From Mobilitalea torta (GTDB lineage: Bacteria; Bacillota; Clostridia; Lachnospirales; Lachnospiraceae), in NCBI RefSeq assembly GCF_050433395.1, contig NZ_JBNPXH010000002.1, forward strand, positions 372,001 to 436,000: a stretch of 64,000 bases of DNA, read 5' to 3'. The position numbers were made by a program, and so were the translations under genes. Positions 9,295-17,644 of the stretch are shown one piece after another. The notes under the pieces are model-generated. The model did not search any database. It worked only from the letters and a program-made list of their open reading frames with translations, and had not been told where the DNA came from. Numbering within the stretch: the first letter of the stretch is position 1; the number at the start of each line of letters is the position of its first letter.

Positions 9295-9936
9295 CTACAA
9301 CTTCATGCCGTCTCTTCCGGATAAACGGTAGGATAATTTCATCAGGCTTTCCGCAAGATGAACATTCTCCACCGTAACATCCTTCGGGAGGTTCAAATCC
9401 GTAGGCGCAAAATTCCAGATACCCTTAATCCCCAGCCTGACCAGCTCTGACGCAAGTTGGGGGGCACGATTCTTGGGCACGGTAATCGCCGCAATGTCTA
9501 CCTGGTTATTCTTAACATATTCCTCCATCTCCTCAGAGGATTTGACAATATTCCCCCGGATCTGGGTTCCAATCAGCTTGGGGCTGACATCAAAAATAGC
9601 TCTCACATAAAAGCCCCGGCGTTCAAAATCCACATAATTGGCCAGTGCCTGTCCCAAATTACCGGCACCAATAATAATCACATTATACTTCGTATCCAGC
9701 CCCAGAATCTTACCGATCTCCGAGTGCAGATATTCCACATTATAGCCGTAACCCTGCTGGCCGAAGCCGCCAAAATTATTCAAATCCTGCCGGATCTGGG
9801 AGGCGGTAACCTTCATCCTTTCGCTCAGATCCTTGGAGGATATCCGTACCACATCCTTCTCCAATAAATCCCCCAAATAACGGTAGTATCTCGGTAATCT
9901 ATTGATAACTGCTTTCGAAATTTCTTTCTTATACAA
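9295..9936 (-). CDS. rex: Redox-sensing transcriptional repressor Rex
   Basis: Rex senses the NADH/NAD+ ratio and represses fermentation and respiration genes when NAD+ is high. The N-terminal winged helix (KAVINRLPRYYRYLGDL, SSKDLSERMKVTASQIRQD, NNFGGFGQQGYGY) and the Rossmann motif IIGAGNLGQAL are clear. I place the start at a TTG at 9936, seven bases behind GGAGG; the ATG at 9963 would put that ribosome site inside the coding region. The resulting 213 residues fit the family. First gene of a five-gene operon; its promoter overlaps a Rex-box-like sequence, so it is probably self-regulated. Confidence 0.97.
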   Translation of the reverse strand: MYKKEISKAVINRLPRYYRYLGDLLEKDVVRISSKDLSERMKVTASQIRQDLNNFGGFGQQGYGYNVEYLHSEIGKILGLDTKYNVIIIGAGNLGQALANYVDFERRGFYVRAIFDVSPKLIGTQIRGNIVKSSEEMEEYVKNNQVDIAAITVPKNRAPQLASELVRLGIKGIWNFAPTDLNLPKDVTVENVHLAESLMKLSYRLSGRDGMKL

Positions 9937-9970
9937 TAATCTCCCTCCTTCTCTAACTTTCAATGTTATT

Positions 9971-9999
9971 ATTATATTGGATTGTTAATAATAAGTCAA
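9971..9999 (-). promoter_or_regulatory. rex operon promoter with overlapping Rex-box-like site
   Basis: On the minus strand TTGACT (9994-9999) and TATAAT (9971-9976) are separated by 17 bases, close to the sigma-A consensus. The sequence TTGACTTATTATTAACAA at 9982-9999 covers the -35 and spacer. It matches the Rex consensus TTGTTAA-N4-TTAACAA at 10 of 14 defined positions, with a perfect right half-site. Confidence 0.75.
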
Positions 10000-10058
10000 T
10001 CGTATCCATTTCCTAGTGGAGTAATATCATGCAATCTATGACATCCAAAAAGCCGAAC

Positions 10059-10087
10059 TTTACTTGCGCCCCTTCCTATGCTAAAAT
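10059..10087 (+). promoter_or_regulatory. Probable promoter of the ABC-F gene
   Basis: TTTACT (10059-10064) and TAAAAT (10082-10087) are separated by 17 bases on the plus strand, about 100 bases before the ABC-F start. The boxes are moderate matches. Confidence 0.45.
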
Positions 10088-10186
10088 ATACGGCGGAGGA
10101 TAAGGCCGTATCCGAATGCAGAGGCCTTTCATACTCTTCTCTGATTATGATTTAGGGTGCCGTAAAATGGCATCGTGGAGGAAATG

Positions 10187-12175
10187 ATGATACTAGCTTG
10201 CCAAAATATCAGTAAGTCTTTCGGAACCGACCAGATACTGGATGGTATCTCCTTTCATATTAATGATAAGGAAAAGGCCGCCATCGTCGGGATCAACGGA
10301 GCCGGAAAATCTACTTTATTAAAAATAATTATGAAAGAACTGCCTGCCGACGAGGGCGAGGTAATCCTGTCCAAGGGGAGCACCATCGGATATCTGGCCC
10401 AGCACCAGAACCTGTCCTCGGAAAGCTCCATTCTTGCCGAAATGATGACGGTCAAGCAGGACGTCCTTGATTTGGATGCCGGCATCCGCGCCCTGGAGCT
10501 GGATATGAAGCACGCATCGGGAGACAAACTGAACCAGATGCTTGCCGCCTATACCCGGCTGACCCATGAATTCGAAGCCAAGAACGGCTATGCCTACCAA
10601 AGCGAAGTGACCGGTATTCTCAAAGGGCTGGGCTTTGGTGAGGAGGATTTCGATAAAAAGGTGAATACCCTGTCCGGAGGTCAGAAAACACGCCTGGCTC
10701 TGGGCAAGCTGCTGCTCTCCAGGCCGGATCTCATTCTGCTGGACGAGCCCACCAACCACCTGGATCTGGTGTCCATTGCATGGCTGGAAACCTTCTTATT
10801 GAATTATAACGGTGCGGTCATTGTAGTGGCCCATGACCGGTATTTCCTGGACAAGGTGGTATCCAAGGTGGTGGAACTGGATCATACCAAGTGTACCTCC
10901 TTTGAAGGAAATTATTCCGCCTATGCCGTCAAAAAGGAAATGCTGCGCAACGCCATGTTAAAGCAGTACCTGAATCAGCAGCAGGAGATCAAACACCAGG
11001 AGGAGGTCATCGCAAAGCTGCGCTCCTTTAACCGGGAGAAATCCATTAAACGGGCAGAAAGCCGGGAGAAAATGCTGGAAAAAATCCAGCGGGTGGAGCG
11101 TCCGGCGGAGCACAGCCAGATGCATTTTGAGCTGGAGCCCCGGATCGTCAGCGGCAACGACGTCATCAGCGTCACCGGATTAAGCAAATCCTACGGCTCT
11201 CTCACCCTGTTCACCGATCTGGGCTTTGAGATCAAACGGGGCGAAAAGGTGGCCATCATCGGCAACAACGGCACCGGCAAGACCACGATTCTTAAGATTC
11301 TCAATGGTCAGGTGACGGCAGACAGCGGGGAGATCCGGCTGGGCTCCAAGGTTCAGATCGGATATTATGACCAGGAGCATCAGGTCCTGGATCCGGACAA
11401 AACCTTATTCGATGAGCTTCAAGATGCCTATCCCCATCTGGACAATACGACGGTGCGCAATCTGCTGGCAGCATTTCTCTTTACGGATGATGATGTATTT
11501 AAACGCATTAAAGATATCAGCGGCGGTGAGCGGGGCCGTGTATCTCTGGCCAAGCTGATGCTGTCCGAGGCAAATCTTCTGATCCTGGATGAGCCGACGA
11601 ATCACCTGGACATCACCTCCAAGGAGATCCTGGAAAATGCCCTGAATCACTACAGCGGCACGGTATTATATGTATCTCATGACCGTTATTTTATCAATAA
11701 AACCGCTACCCGAATTCTGGATCTGACAGAACAGACCCTGCTGAATTATATCGGCAATTATGATTATTATCTTGAGAAAAAACCAGAGATGGAAGCTGCT
11801 TATCTAAAAAGGGAAGCCGGCAGCCCTGCTCCCGGTACCGGGAAGCCCGGTACCTTTCCCTCCGCCTTTCCAGGCTGCTCTACCCCAAGCAGCTCATCCG
11901 GTGCAGAGAACCGTTCCTCTTATGTCAAACAAGATTGGCAGCAGCAGAAGGAGGAACAGACCAGAATCCGCAAGCGCAAGAATGATCTTAAGAAGACAGA
12001 GGACGAGATTCATGCCCTGGAGCAGCGCAACCAAGAAATTGATGAGCTGCTGACCCAGGAAGAAATCTTCACCAATGTCCAAAAGCTCCTGGAGCTGGGG
12101 GAGGAGAAGAAATCCATAGAAACACGGCTGGAAGCCCTGTTGGAGCAATGGGAACTGCTGGCTTCCGAAGAATAA
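10187..12175 (+). CDS. ABC-F family ATPase (YdiF/Uup-like)
   Basis: A 662-residue soluble protein with two ATP-binding cassettes and no membrane domain, the ABC-F layout of ribosome-acting translation factors. Cassette 1 has GINGAGKST (35-43), LSGGQKTRLALGKLLL and LDEPTNHLD; cassette 2 has GNNGTGKTT, ISGGERGRVSLAKLML and LDEPTNHLD. A charged inter-domain linker (EKMLEKIQRVERP) matches the family tether. The C-terminal ~70 residues are a coiled coil (KNDLKKTEDEIHALE), preceded by a Pro/Ser/Gly-rich spacer. The ATG at 10187 is five bases behind GGAGG; an ATG three bases earlier is too close. Which ABC-F subgroup it belongs to, and whether it gives antibiotic protection, cannot be told here. Confidence 0.93.
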   Translation: MILACQNISKSFGTDQILDGISFHINDKEKAAIVGINGAGKSTLLKIIMKELPADEGEVILSKGSTIGYLAQHQNLSSESSILAEMMTVKQDVLDLDAGIRALELDMKHASGDKLNQMLAAYTRLTHEFEAKNGYAYQSEVTGILKGLGFGEEDFDKKVNTLSGGQKTRLALGKLLLSRPDLILLDEPTNHLDLVSIAWLETFLLNYNGAVIVVAHDRYFLDKVVSKVVELDHTKCTSFEGNYSAYAVKKEMLRNAMLKQYLNQQQEIKHQEEVIAKLRSFNREKSIKRAESREKMLEKIQRVERPAEHSQMHFELEPRIVSGNDVISVTGLSKSYGSLTLFTDLGFEIKRGEKVAIIGNNGTGKTTILKILNGQVTADSGEIRLGSKVQIGYYDQEHQVLDPDKTLFDELQDAYPHLDNTTVRNLLAAFLFTDDDVFKRIKDISGGERGRVSLAKLMLSEANLLILDEPTNHLDITSKEILENALNHYSGTVLYVSHDRYFINKTATRILDLTEQTLLNYIGNYDYYLEKKPEMEAAYLKREAGSPAPGTGKPGTFPSAFPGCSTPSSSSGAENRSSYVKQDWQQQKEEQTRIRKRKNDLKKTEDEIHALEQRNQEIDELLTQEEIFTNVQKLLELGEEKKSIETRLEALLEQWELLASEE

Positions 12176-12179
12176 ATTC

Positions 12180-12217
12180 CAGGGGAAATGAGTTTACTGA
12201 ATTTCCCCTGCTTTTTT
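12180..12217. terminator. Terminator of the ABC-F gene, overlapping the antiporter's 3' end
   Basis: CAGGGGAAAT and ATTTCCCCTG pair around an 11-base loop, followed by CTTTTTTT on the plus strand. The loop contains the stop codon of the convergent antiporter gene (12194-12196). Confidence 0.85.
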
Positions 12218-13360
12218 TAAGGCTATCTTGGTAATAACCGGACCCGTTAATTCATAAATCACCGTAGCGCAGAGAATGACAGTCCGTATCCTTGCTCCGT
12301 ACTCCGGAACAATTGTCATTGATGTGGTCGCGAGGCCTATTGCAACGCCCGCCTGAGGTATTAATGTCAATCCCAGATATTTTTGAACGGTTGGGGCAGC
12401 ATGGGTTATTTTCGCACCGAGAGACGCACCCAGGGCTTTTCCCATCACTCTGAATATGATATACAAAATACCGATGACACCAACCGCAGGAACCACCCTC
12501 ATATCAAGCTCTGCTCCTGACAAGAAGAAAAACAGCATAAAAACAGGCGGTGTGATACGGTCCGTCTGGCCAAATATCACTTCGCTTGCACTGCTGGTAT
12601 TTACTAAAACCGCACTCATGGCCATACAGGCCAGCAATGCGGACCAGCCAAGCAAATCACACACGCCAATGCAGACAAAAATCATCGCAAAGGTAATTGC
12701 CAAACGGTTACCGCGCCCTGTATACCATTTTACTAATAAGGAAAATACTAATCCAAATACGGCACCAATTGCCAATGCTCCCACTATCTCAATTACAGGC
12801 TTCATAATGGTAGTAAGAATGGAAGTCTGGCCATTTGAGCCGATTGCCTTCGCTACTGCAACGGATAATCCATAGCAGATTAATGCCGCCGCATCATCAA
12901 TGGCAACAACGGGCAATAAGGTCTCCGTTACCGGTCCCTTCGCTTTGTACTGCTTGACGACCATTAAGGTTGCCGCGGGAGCTGTAGCCGCGGCAATTGC
13001 TCCCAGTACCAGGCTGAACGAAATATCATGGCCGGTTGCAATTAAGATAATATCAACAAATACCACTGCCATAATTGCTTCCAGAAAGGCAATGATAACC
13101 GGTGATTTTCCCACCTTTTTTAAATAGGATAATTTAAACTCGGCACCAATGGAAAATGCGATAAAACCTAATGCAATTTCCGGAATAATAGAAAATGTTT
13201 CAATCATATCTGAAGGGATTATCTTAAGACAATAGGGACCAACCAGAAGCCCCATAATCAGATACCCTGTAACATTGGGCATCTTAATCTGCTTTATTAT
13301 TTTCCCGGCAAGCAAAGCCAAAAACAGTGCAAGTGCAAGATATAAATAAATCCGAATCAC
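12194..13360 (-). CDS. CPA2-type cation:proton antiporter
   Basis: A 388-residue integral membrane protein with about 12 hydrophobic segments, homologous to KefB/NapA sodium or potassium/proton exchangers. The ion-binding pair of aspartates characteristic of electrogenic CPA2 members is seen in VVAIDDAAALICYG. It ends after the transport domain, with no RCK/TrkA regulatory domain. Translation appears to start at a GTG at 13360, only two bases beyond the stop of the PII-like gene, so the two are probably translationally coupled. The missing regulatory domain may be replaced by that partner. The transported ion is not determined. Confidence 0.9.
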   Translation of the reverse strand: MIRIYLYLALALFLALLAGKIIKQIKMPNVTGYLIMGLLVGPYCLKIIPSDMIETFSIIPEIALGFIAFSIGAEFKLSYLKKVGKSPVIIAFLEAIMAVVFVDIILIATGHDISFSLVLGAIAAATAPAATLMVVKQYKAKGPVTETLLPVVAIDDAAALICYGLSVAVAKAIGSNGQTSILTTIMKPVIEIVGALAIGAVFGLVFSLLVKWYTGRGNRLAITFAMIFVCIGVCDLLGWSALLACMAMSAVLVNTSSASEVIFGQTDRITPPVFMLFFFLSGAELDMRVVPAVGVIGILYIIFRVMGKALGASLGAKITHAAPTVQKYLGLTLIPQAGVAIGLATTSMTIVPEYGARIRTVILCATVIYELTGPVITKIALKKAGEIQ

Positions 13361-13362
13361 AA

Positions 13363-13701
13363 TTAATCACCCAGTCCTTCCACATAAGTAATCGGAATGG
13401 TAAACATAATACCTGTATTAGGCTCTTTCAAATCTCCAATTACCTCTTTGATCACTGTCCTTGTCTTCTGTATCTGTTCATCCTTTAAGACAATGAGCAA
13501 TACCTTGCTCACTTCCTTTTCTTCTACAGAGAGCATGCGCCTTAGAACTCCAAACATCGGCAAATCCTCCATGTTCACCAGCGCCTCGGCCATGCCGGTT
13601 CCATCCAGGATTGTAGCTCCCTTTATTCCTGACTTAGCCAAATTCTTTAATAGTTCATCCATAAACTCATGCTTTTTTAGAATTAAAATTAATAATTGCA
13701 T
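13363..13701 (-). CDS. PII-like signalling protein partnered with the antiporter
   Basis: A 112-residue protein beginning MQLLILILKKHEFMDELL, started at 13701 behind AGGAGGTATAT. It has the ferredoxin-like alternation of the PII fold and a C-terminal strand TGIMFTIPITYVEGL that recalls GlnB. The T-loop Tyr used for uridylylation in GlnB is not recognisable, so it is not a classical nitrogen sensor. The stop is two bases before the antiporter start. By analogy with PII-like proteins encoded beside transporters it probably gates the antiporter in response to a nucleotide; that is inference. Confidence 0.7.
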   Translation of the reverse strand: MQLLILILKKHEFMDELLKNLAKSGIKGATILDGTGMAEALVNMEDLPMFGVLRRMLSVEEKEVSKVLLIVLKDEQIQKTRTVIKEVIGDLKEPNTGIMFTIPITYVEGLGD

Positions 13702-13747
13702 ATATACCTCCTGTCTATGCCTTATGATATCCTTTGAAGGAGACAAA

Positions 13748-13781
13748 GTACCTGACCGCAGATCCGTCTGCTGCCAGGTAC
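13748..13781 (-). terminator. Hairpin after the GntR gene
   Basis: GTACCTG and CAGGTAC pair outside an inner CAG/CTG-rich stem. On the minus strand it is followed by a weak T-tract, TTTGTCTCC. It lies between the GntR stop and the PII-like start. Confidence 0.5.
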
Positions 13782-13795
13782 CCTGTTTCTTCTAT

Positions 13796-14437
13796 TTATA
13801 AGCCCCGTTCACTCAGGTTCTTCATGGTGTTAATAATATGTTCATGGGCCAGGGCCTCCGCTAATTCTCCGTCACGCTTGCGTATTGCATCAAGGATGGA
13901 TTCATGCTCCTGACTTGATTTCTTAGCCCTTGCGGGTGCAGCCAGAGTTATCTTGCGCACTCTTTCCACATAATGATGAAAGTCAGACAGCACATGCTCC
14001 AGGATCTTGCTGCCGGAGGCTTTATAGATTAATTCATGGAATTTATTATCCAGCTCCACCAGCTGGTCAAAATGGCTTCTCCGCGCATGAAAATCAGACA
14101 AATATAATACCTCCTCCAGCGCTTCAATCTGCGCTTCGGTGATATGCTCACACGCCCACTTTGCACAGAGCCCCTCCAAATAGGAACGGATCACATAGAT
14201 ATCATGAATGTCCTTCTGGGTAATCCCGGTAACATAAGCCCCTTTATTGGGAATCATGGTAACCAGGCCTTCCAGCTCAAGCTGCCGCAGGGCTTCCCGG
14301 ACCGGGGTCCTGCTTACCCCAAGCTCCAATCCCAGGGTATTCTCCTTCAGTTCTTCATTCTCCTGATAGACACCGGCAAGAATATCCTCCCGCAGCTTGT
14401 TGAATACCCGTCCCCGCAAGGAATATTTATCTTCCAA
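13796..14437 (-). CDS. GntR-family (FadR/FCD) transcriptional regulator
   Basis: A 213-residue regulator. The N-terminal winged helix reads LRGRVFNKLREDILAGVY and LGVSRTPVREALRQLELEGLV; the C-terminal FCD domain keeps metal-ligand candidates in LDNKFHELIY, SQEHESILDAI and ALAHEHI. Such domains bind small carboxylic acids. The start is a TTG at 14437, seven bases behind GGAGG. It is the third gene after the Re-citrate synthase and isocitrate dehydrogenase genes on the same strand, which suggests it controls them, possibly through the ATTGTATACAAT palindrome in their promoter. Confidence 0.92.
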   Translation of the reverse strand: MEDKYSLRGRVFNKLREDILAGVYQENEELKENTLGLELGVSRTPVREALRQLELEGLVTMIPNKGAYVTGITQKDIHDIYVIRSYLEGLCAKWACEHITEAQIEALEEVLYLSDFHARRSHFDQLVELDNKFHELIYKASGSKILEHVLSDFHHYVERVRKITLAAPARAKKSSQEHESILDAIRKRDGELAEALAHEHIINTMKNLSERGL

Positions 14438-14497
14438 ACAATTCCCTCCTCAATACAAAACATGAAAAAACCTGCAAAAAGCAACACTGAACAGCAA

Positions 14498-14527
14498 GCC
14501 GCCCATCACCAATCGGTTATGGGCAGC
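14498..14527. repeat. Imperfect hairpin between icd-like gene and GntR gene
   Basis: GCCGCCCAT and ATGGGCAGC pair with one mismatch, and inner ACC/GGT pairing continues the stem. There is no adjacent T-run, so terminator function is doubtful. Confidence 0.4.
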
Positions 14528-14554
14528 TGATACCTTCCTACATTTAAAACATGT

Positions 14555-14602
14555 ATTATTTCATTCCTTCATTATTTCATTGCTTCATTATTTCATTGCT
14601 TC
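14555..14602 (-). repeat. Three tandem 16-bp repeats across a stop codon
   Basis: The unit ATTATTTCATTGCTTC (plus strand) occurs three times end to end at 14555-14570, 14571-14586 and 14587-14602; the first copy has one substitution. The last copy contains the stop codon of the isocitrate dehydrogenase-like gene. Confidence 0.95.
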
Positions 14603-15757
14603 AATGGTTTCCATCAGATAATCTGCAAACTGAGCTCCGGTAGCACCGCTTGATCTGCCGGTGGTCACAACCTTCTTCTCCTGAATGGTACAGATATCCA
14701 GAGCACGGTATACCTTGTCCGCCTCACCGGTATAACCGATATGTGCCAGAAGCATTGCTCCGGCCCGGATCATGCTGCAAGGGTCCGCATAGATATCCCT
14801 TCCTTCCTCTACCATTCGGGGAGCGGATCCATGGATTGCCTCAAACATAGCATATCTCTTGCCGATATTGGCGCTTCCCGCAGTTCCTACACCGCCTTGG
14901 AATTCCGCCGCCTCATCGGTTATGATATCGCCGTAGAGATTAGGAAGAACAACCACCTGGAAGTCCTTTCTTCTCTTCTCATCCACCAGCTTTGCCGTCA
15001 TGATATCAATATACCAGTCATCCGCCGTAATATCGGGATAATCCTTGGATATCTCACGGAAGATATCCAGGAACTTGCCGTCTGTCGTCTTAATAATATT
15101 GGCCTTGGTAACCGCCGTTACCCGGCTCTTGCCGTTGGCCTTGGCAAATTCAAAGGCTGTTCGGATAATTCTCTCGGTTCCCTGAGTTGTGGTTACGGTA
15201 AAGTCAACTCCCAGATCCTCCGTAACATGAATGCCCTTGCTTCCTACAGCATAAGCGCCCTCCGTATTCTCACGGTAGAAGGTCCAGTCAATACCCTGTT
15301 CAGGAATGCGGACCGGCCTTACATTGGCGAAGAGATCCAGTTCCTTTCTCATGGCGACATTAGCGCTCTCCACATTGGGCCAGGGATCGCCTTTTCGGGG
15401 TGTTGTGGTAGGCCCCTTCAAAATAACATGGCATTTCTTCAGCTCTTCCAATACCGCCGGAGGAATCGCCGCCTTCTCAGCCGCACGCCTCTCGATGGTT
15501 AATCCTTCAATCTCACGGAATTCCACCCTTCCTGCCTTAATCTCATCCTGAAGGAGATATTCCAAAACCCGTTGCGCCTGACCGGTGATGGCAGGGCCGA
15601 TTCCATCGCCTCCGCACACACCGATAATGATCTTATCCAGCGCTTTATAATCGATAAAGTCCCCTTGCGCCTTCATTTCTTCCACTCTCTTTAATTGTTC
15701 CAGAAGCAGCCGGCCAAATTGCTCCTTTACCGCTTCCATCTTCTCTGCTGATATCAT
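14588..15757 (-). CDS. Isocitrate/isopropylmalate dehydrogenase family protein (probable isocitrate dehydrogenase)
   Basis: A 389-residue beta-decarboxylating dehydrogenase, started behind GGGAGGTTAGG. Family motifs: GGDGIGPAITGQAQ near residue 50, the substrate arginines in LFANVRPVR and FYRENTEGAYAVG, and the metal-binding NLYGDIITDEAAEFQGGVG with EAIHGSAP. The gene follows the Re-citrate synthase-like gene on the same strand, so isocitrate rather than isopropylmalate is the likely substrate, yielding 2-oxoglutarate for glutamate synthesis. It is larger than typical LeuB, with about 40 extra N-terminal residues. Cofactor preference cannot be judged with confidence. Confidence 0.85.
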   Translation of the reverse strand: MISAEKMEAVKEQFGRLLLEQLKRVEEMKAQGDFIDYKALDKIIIGVCGGDGIGPAITGQAQRVLEYLLQDEIKAGRVEFREIEGLTIERRAAEKAAIPPAVLEELKKCHVILKGPTTTPRKGDPWPNVESANVAMRKELDLFANVRPVRIPEQGIDWTFYRENTEGAYAVGSKGIHVTEDLGVDFTVTTTQGTERIIRTAFEFAKANGKSRVTAVTKANIIKTTDGKFLDIFREISKDYPDITADDWYIDIMTAKLVDEKRRKDFQVVVLPNLYGDIITDEAAEFQGGVGTAGSANIGKRYAMFEAIHGSAPRMVEEGRDIYADPCSMIRAGAMLLAHIGYTGEADKVYRALDICTIQEKKVVTTGRSSGATGAQFADYLMETIEAMK

Positions 15758-15923
15758 CCTAACCTCCCGTTAAATATAAGCTTGTCCAATAACAGTTCCC
15801 AGTGACTTTTTATGTACGTCTTTATTTTAGACAACTTTTCCCGCCTTGTCAATTTGAAATACCTAAAATCGGTCCGCGTATCAAAATGCATTGCTGCATA
15901 TCAAAGAACGGCGGGCATTTGCG

Positions 15924-17324
15924 TCATGCATTTTCTACAAGCTGTATCCCCAGCGCCCGCTCGGTGTCCTGGATAATCGCAATTAATTCATCATCTGTAA
16001 TTACCGTTACACGACCTTCCTCATATTCCCTGTCCACCCATTCCTTGATCCTGTGTACAACCGGGTGGTCCTTGCCGATGGCTTTGTCCCCCTTCAGCTT
16101 GTAATAGGTATTAATCCAGTGGGCGATTCCCGCAAGGCCGGAGGTGTTGGATACTGCCACCAGCACCGGACGATTCAGGAATTTCTCCGTATCAAAGATA
16201 TTATAGATTTCTTCGTTCTTAAGTAATCCGTCCGCATGAATTCCGGCACGGGTTACATTGAAGTTCTTTCCGACAAAGGGGGTTCTGGAGGGTACACGGT
16301 AGCCGATTTCCTTCTCAAAATACTGAGCCAGCTCAGTGATCACCGTAGTATCCATGCCGTCCAGCGTTCCCTTCAGCTGGGCATATTCAAACACCATGGC
16401 TTCCAAAGGAGTATTGCCGGTTCTCTCACCAATACCGAATAAAGAGCAGTTGATGCCACCTGCACCGTAGAGCCAGGCCGTGGTGGAATTGGAAACCGCC
16501 TTATAAAAATCATTATGTCCATGCCATTCCAGCCATTTGGAAGGGACATTGGCATGGGTCAGAAGGCCGTAGATGATGCCTTGCACCGACCTGGGAATTA
16601 CCGCACCGGCAAAGTTCACGCCATAACCCATGGTATCACAGGCTCTGATCTTCACCGGGATATTATACCCATCGCTCAGCTTCATAAGCTCACGGCAGAA
16701 AGGAATGACAAAGCCATGGATATCCGAACGGGTAATATCCTCCAGGTGGCATCTTGCCGCCACTCCGGTCTCAAGGCATTCCCTTACCACGCTCAGGTAA
16801 TGCTCCATTGCTTCCTTTCTCGTCATCTTCATCTTATAAAAAATGTGATAGTCGGAACAGCTCACCAGAATTCCGGTCTCCTTCATGCCCAGATCCTTCA
16901 CCAGCTGGAAATCACTCTTGCTCGCTCTGATCCAGGAGGTTACCTCCGGGAATTCATACCCTCTTTCCATGCACTTATATACCGCATCCCTGTCCTTCTT
17001 GCTGTACAGGAAAAACTCACTCTGACGGATCAGTCCCTTCGGCCCTCCCAATTTATGAAAATAATCAAATATAGTCACAATCTGATCGGTGGTATAGGGG
17101 GCTCTGGACTGCTGCCCGTCACGGAAGGTAGTATCGGTAATAAAGATCTCCTCCGGTAAATTATGAGGCACAATCCGGTCATTAAAGGCAATCTTCGGTA
17201 TCTCGTCATAGGGGAACAGCCCGCGGAAGGTATTGGGCTCCGGCGTGTCTACCAGGGTGTAGATCGGCTCCTCCAGTTGAAGCAGGTTGTTGTGAGGGTT
17301 AATAAAGACTTTTCTATCGTTCAT
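15924..17324 (-). CDS. Re-citrate synthase-like enzyme of the isopropylmalate/homocitrate synthase superfamily
   Basis: A 466-residue DRE-TIM-type enzyme starting MNDRKVFINPHNN at 17324, nine bases behind GGGAG. It carries the catalytic-metal motif ITDTTFRDGQQSRAPY, the second metal motif EWHGHNDFYKA, and GIGERTGNTPLEA. It lacks the C-terminal leucine-regulatory domain of LeuA. In Clostridia, enzymes of this group make citrate with Re stereochemistry, in place of an ordinary citrate synthase. The next gene is an isocitrate dehydrogenase homolog. Homocitrate or 2-isopropylmalate synthase remain alternatives. No aconitase gene is in the window. Confidence 0.8.
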   Translation of the reverse strand: MNDRKVFINPHNNLLQLEEPIYTLVDTPEPNTFRGLFPYDEIPKIAFNDRIVPHNLPEEIFITDTTFRDGQQSRAPYTTDQIVTIFDYFHKLGGPKGLIRQSEFFLYSKKDRDAVYKCMERGYEFPEVTSWIRASKSDFQLVKDLGMKETGILVSCSDYHIFYKMKMTRKEAMEHYLSVVRECLETGVAARCHLEDITRSDIHGFVIPFCRELMKLSDGYNIPVKIRACDTMGYGVNFAGAVIPRSVQGIIYGLLTHANVPSKWLEWHGHNDFYKAVSNSTTAWLYGAGGINCSLFGIGERTGNTPLEAMVFEYAQLKGTLDGMDTTVITELAQYFEKEIGYRVPSRTPFVGKNFNVTRAGIHADGLLKNEEIYNIFDTEKFLNRPVLVAVSNTSGLAGIAHWINTYYKLKGDKAIGKDHPVVHRIKEWVDREYEEGRVTVITDDELIAIIQDTERALGIQLVENA

Positions 17325-17363
17325 AATTATGCTCTCCCATCGCTCTTGGCTCAAATTTGTTTT

Positions 17364-17392
17364 ATTGTATACAATTATACTTGTATTGTCAA
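17364..17392 (-). promoter_or_regulatory. Promoter of the Re-citrate synthase operon with palindromic operator
   Basis: On the minus strand TTGACA (17387-17392) and TACAAT (17364-17369) are separated by 17 bases. A perfect 12-bp palindrome ATTGTATACAAT (17364-17375) covers the -10 box, and ATAC/GTAT arms recur at 17377-17386. The FCD-type GntR regulator encoded downstream is the obvious candidate to bind here. Confidence 0.75.
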
Positions 17393-17400
17393 TAGGATTT

Positions 17401-17607
17401 CTATTTTTTTCTGCTGGAGCGCATCATTTGAATGCTTGCTGCAAAGCCAAGGGAAATTATAACCGCCGACCGGATTCCCGGTTCCTGACTTCCAGCCTGG
17501 GAAACCTGGCTGTTTCCTGACAAATGCAGTATCATAAATCCTATCACTGCAATAATAAAAATTGCTTTTATCCCTCTGACCGTATGCCGTAGCAAACGAA
17601 ATTTCAT
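17401..17607 (-). CDS. Small membrane protein, function unknown
   Basis: A 68-residue protein, MKFRLLRHTVRGIKAIFII..., with a basic start, one strong membrane helix (about residues 12-30), a polar loop and a second weaker hydrophobic stretch near the C-terminus ending in SSRKK. It is preceded by TAGGAGCG nine bases before the ATG, and by a good promoter at 17645-17672, which is why I accept it. Its stop lies just before the -35 of the Re-citrate synthase operon, on the same strand. I do not recognise the family. Confidence 0.6.
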   Translation of the reverse strand: MKFRLLRHTVRGIKAIFIIAVIGFMILHLSGNSQVSQAGSQEPGIRSAVIISLGFAASIQMMRSSRKK

Positions 17608-17644
17608 TTCTAATCGCTCCTATAATTTTACATGTTTTAACATT

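Noticed and set aside
14741..15502. 253-codon open frame opposite the isocitrate dehydrogenase-like gene
   Set aside because: Antisense shadow of a conserved enzyme; no ribosome site.
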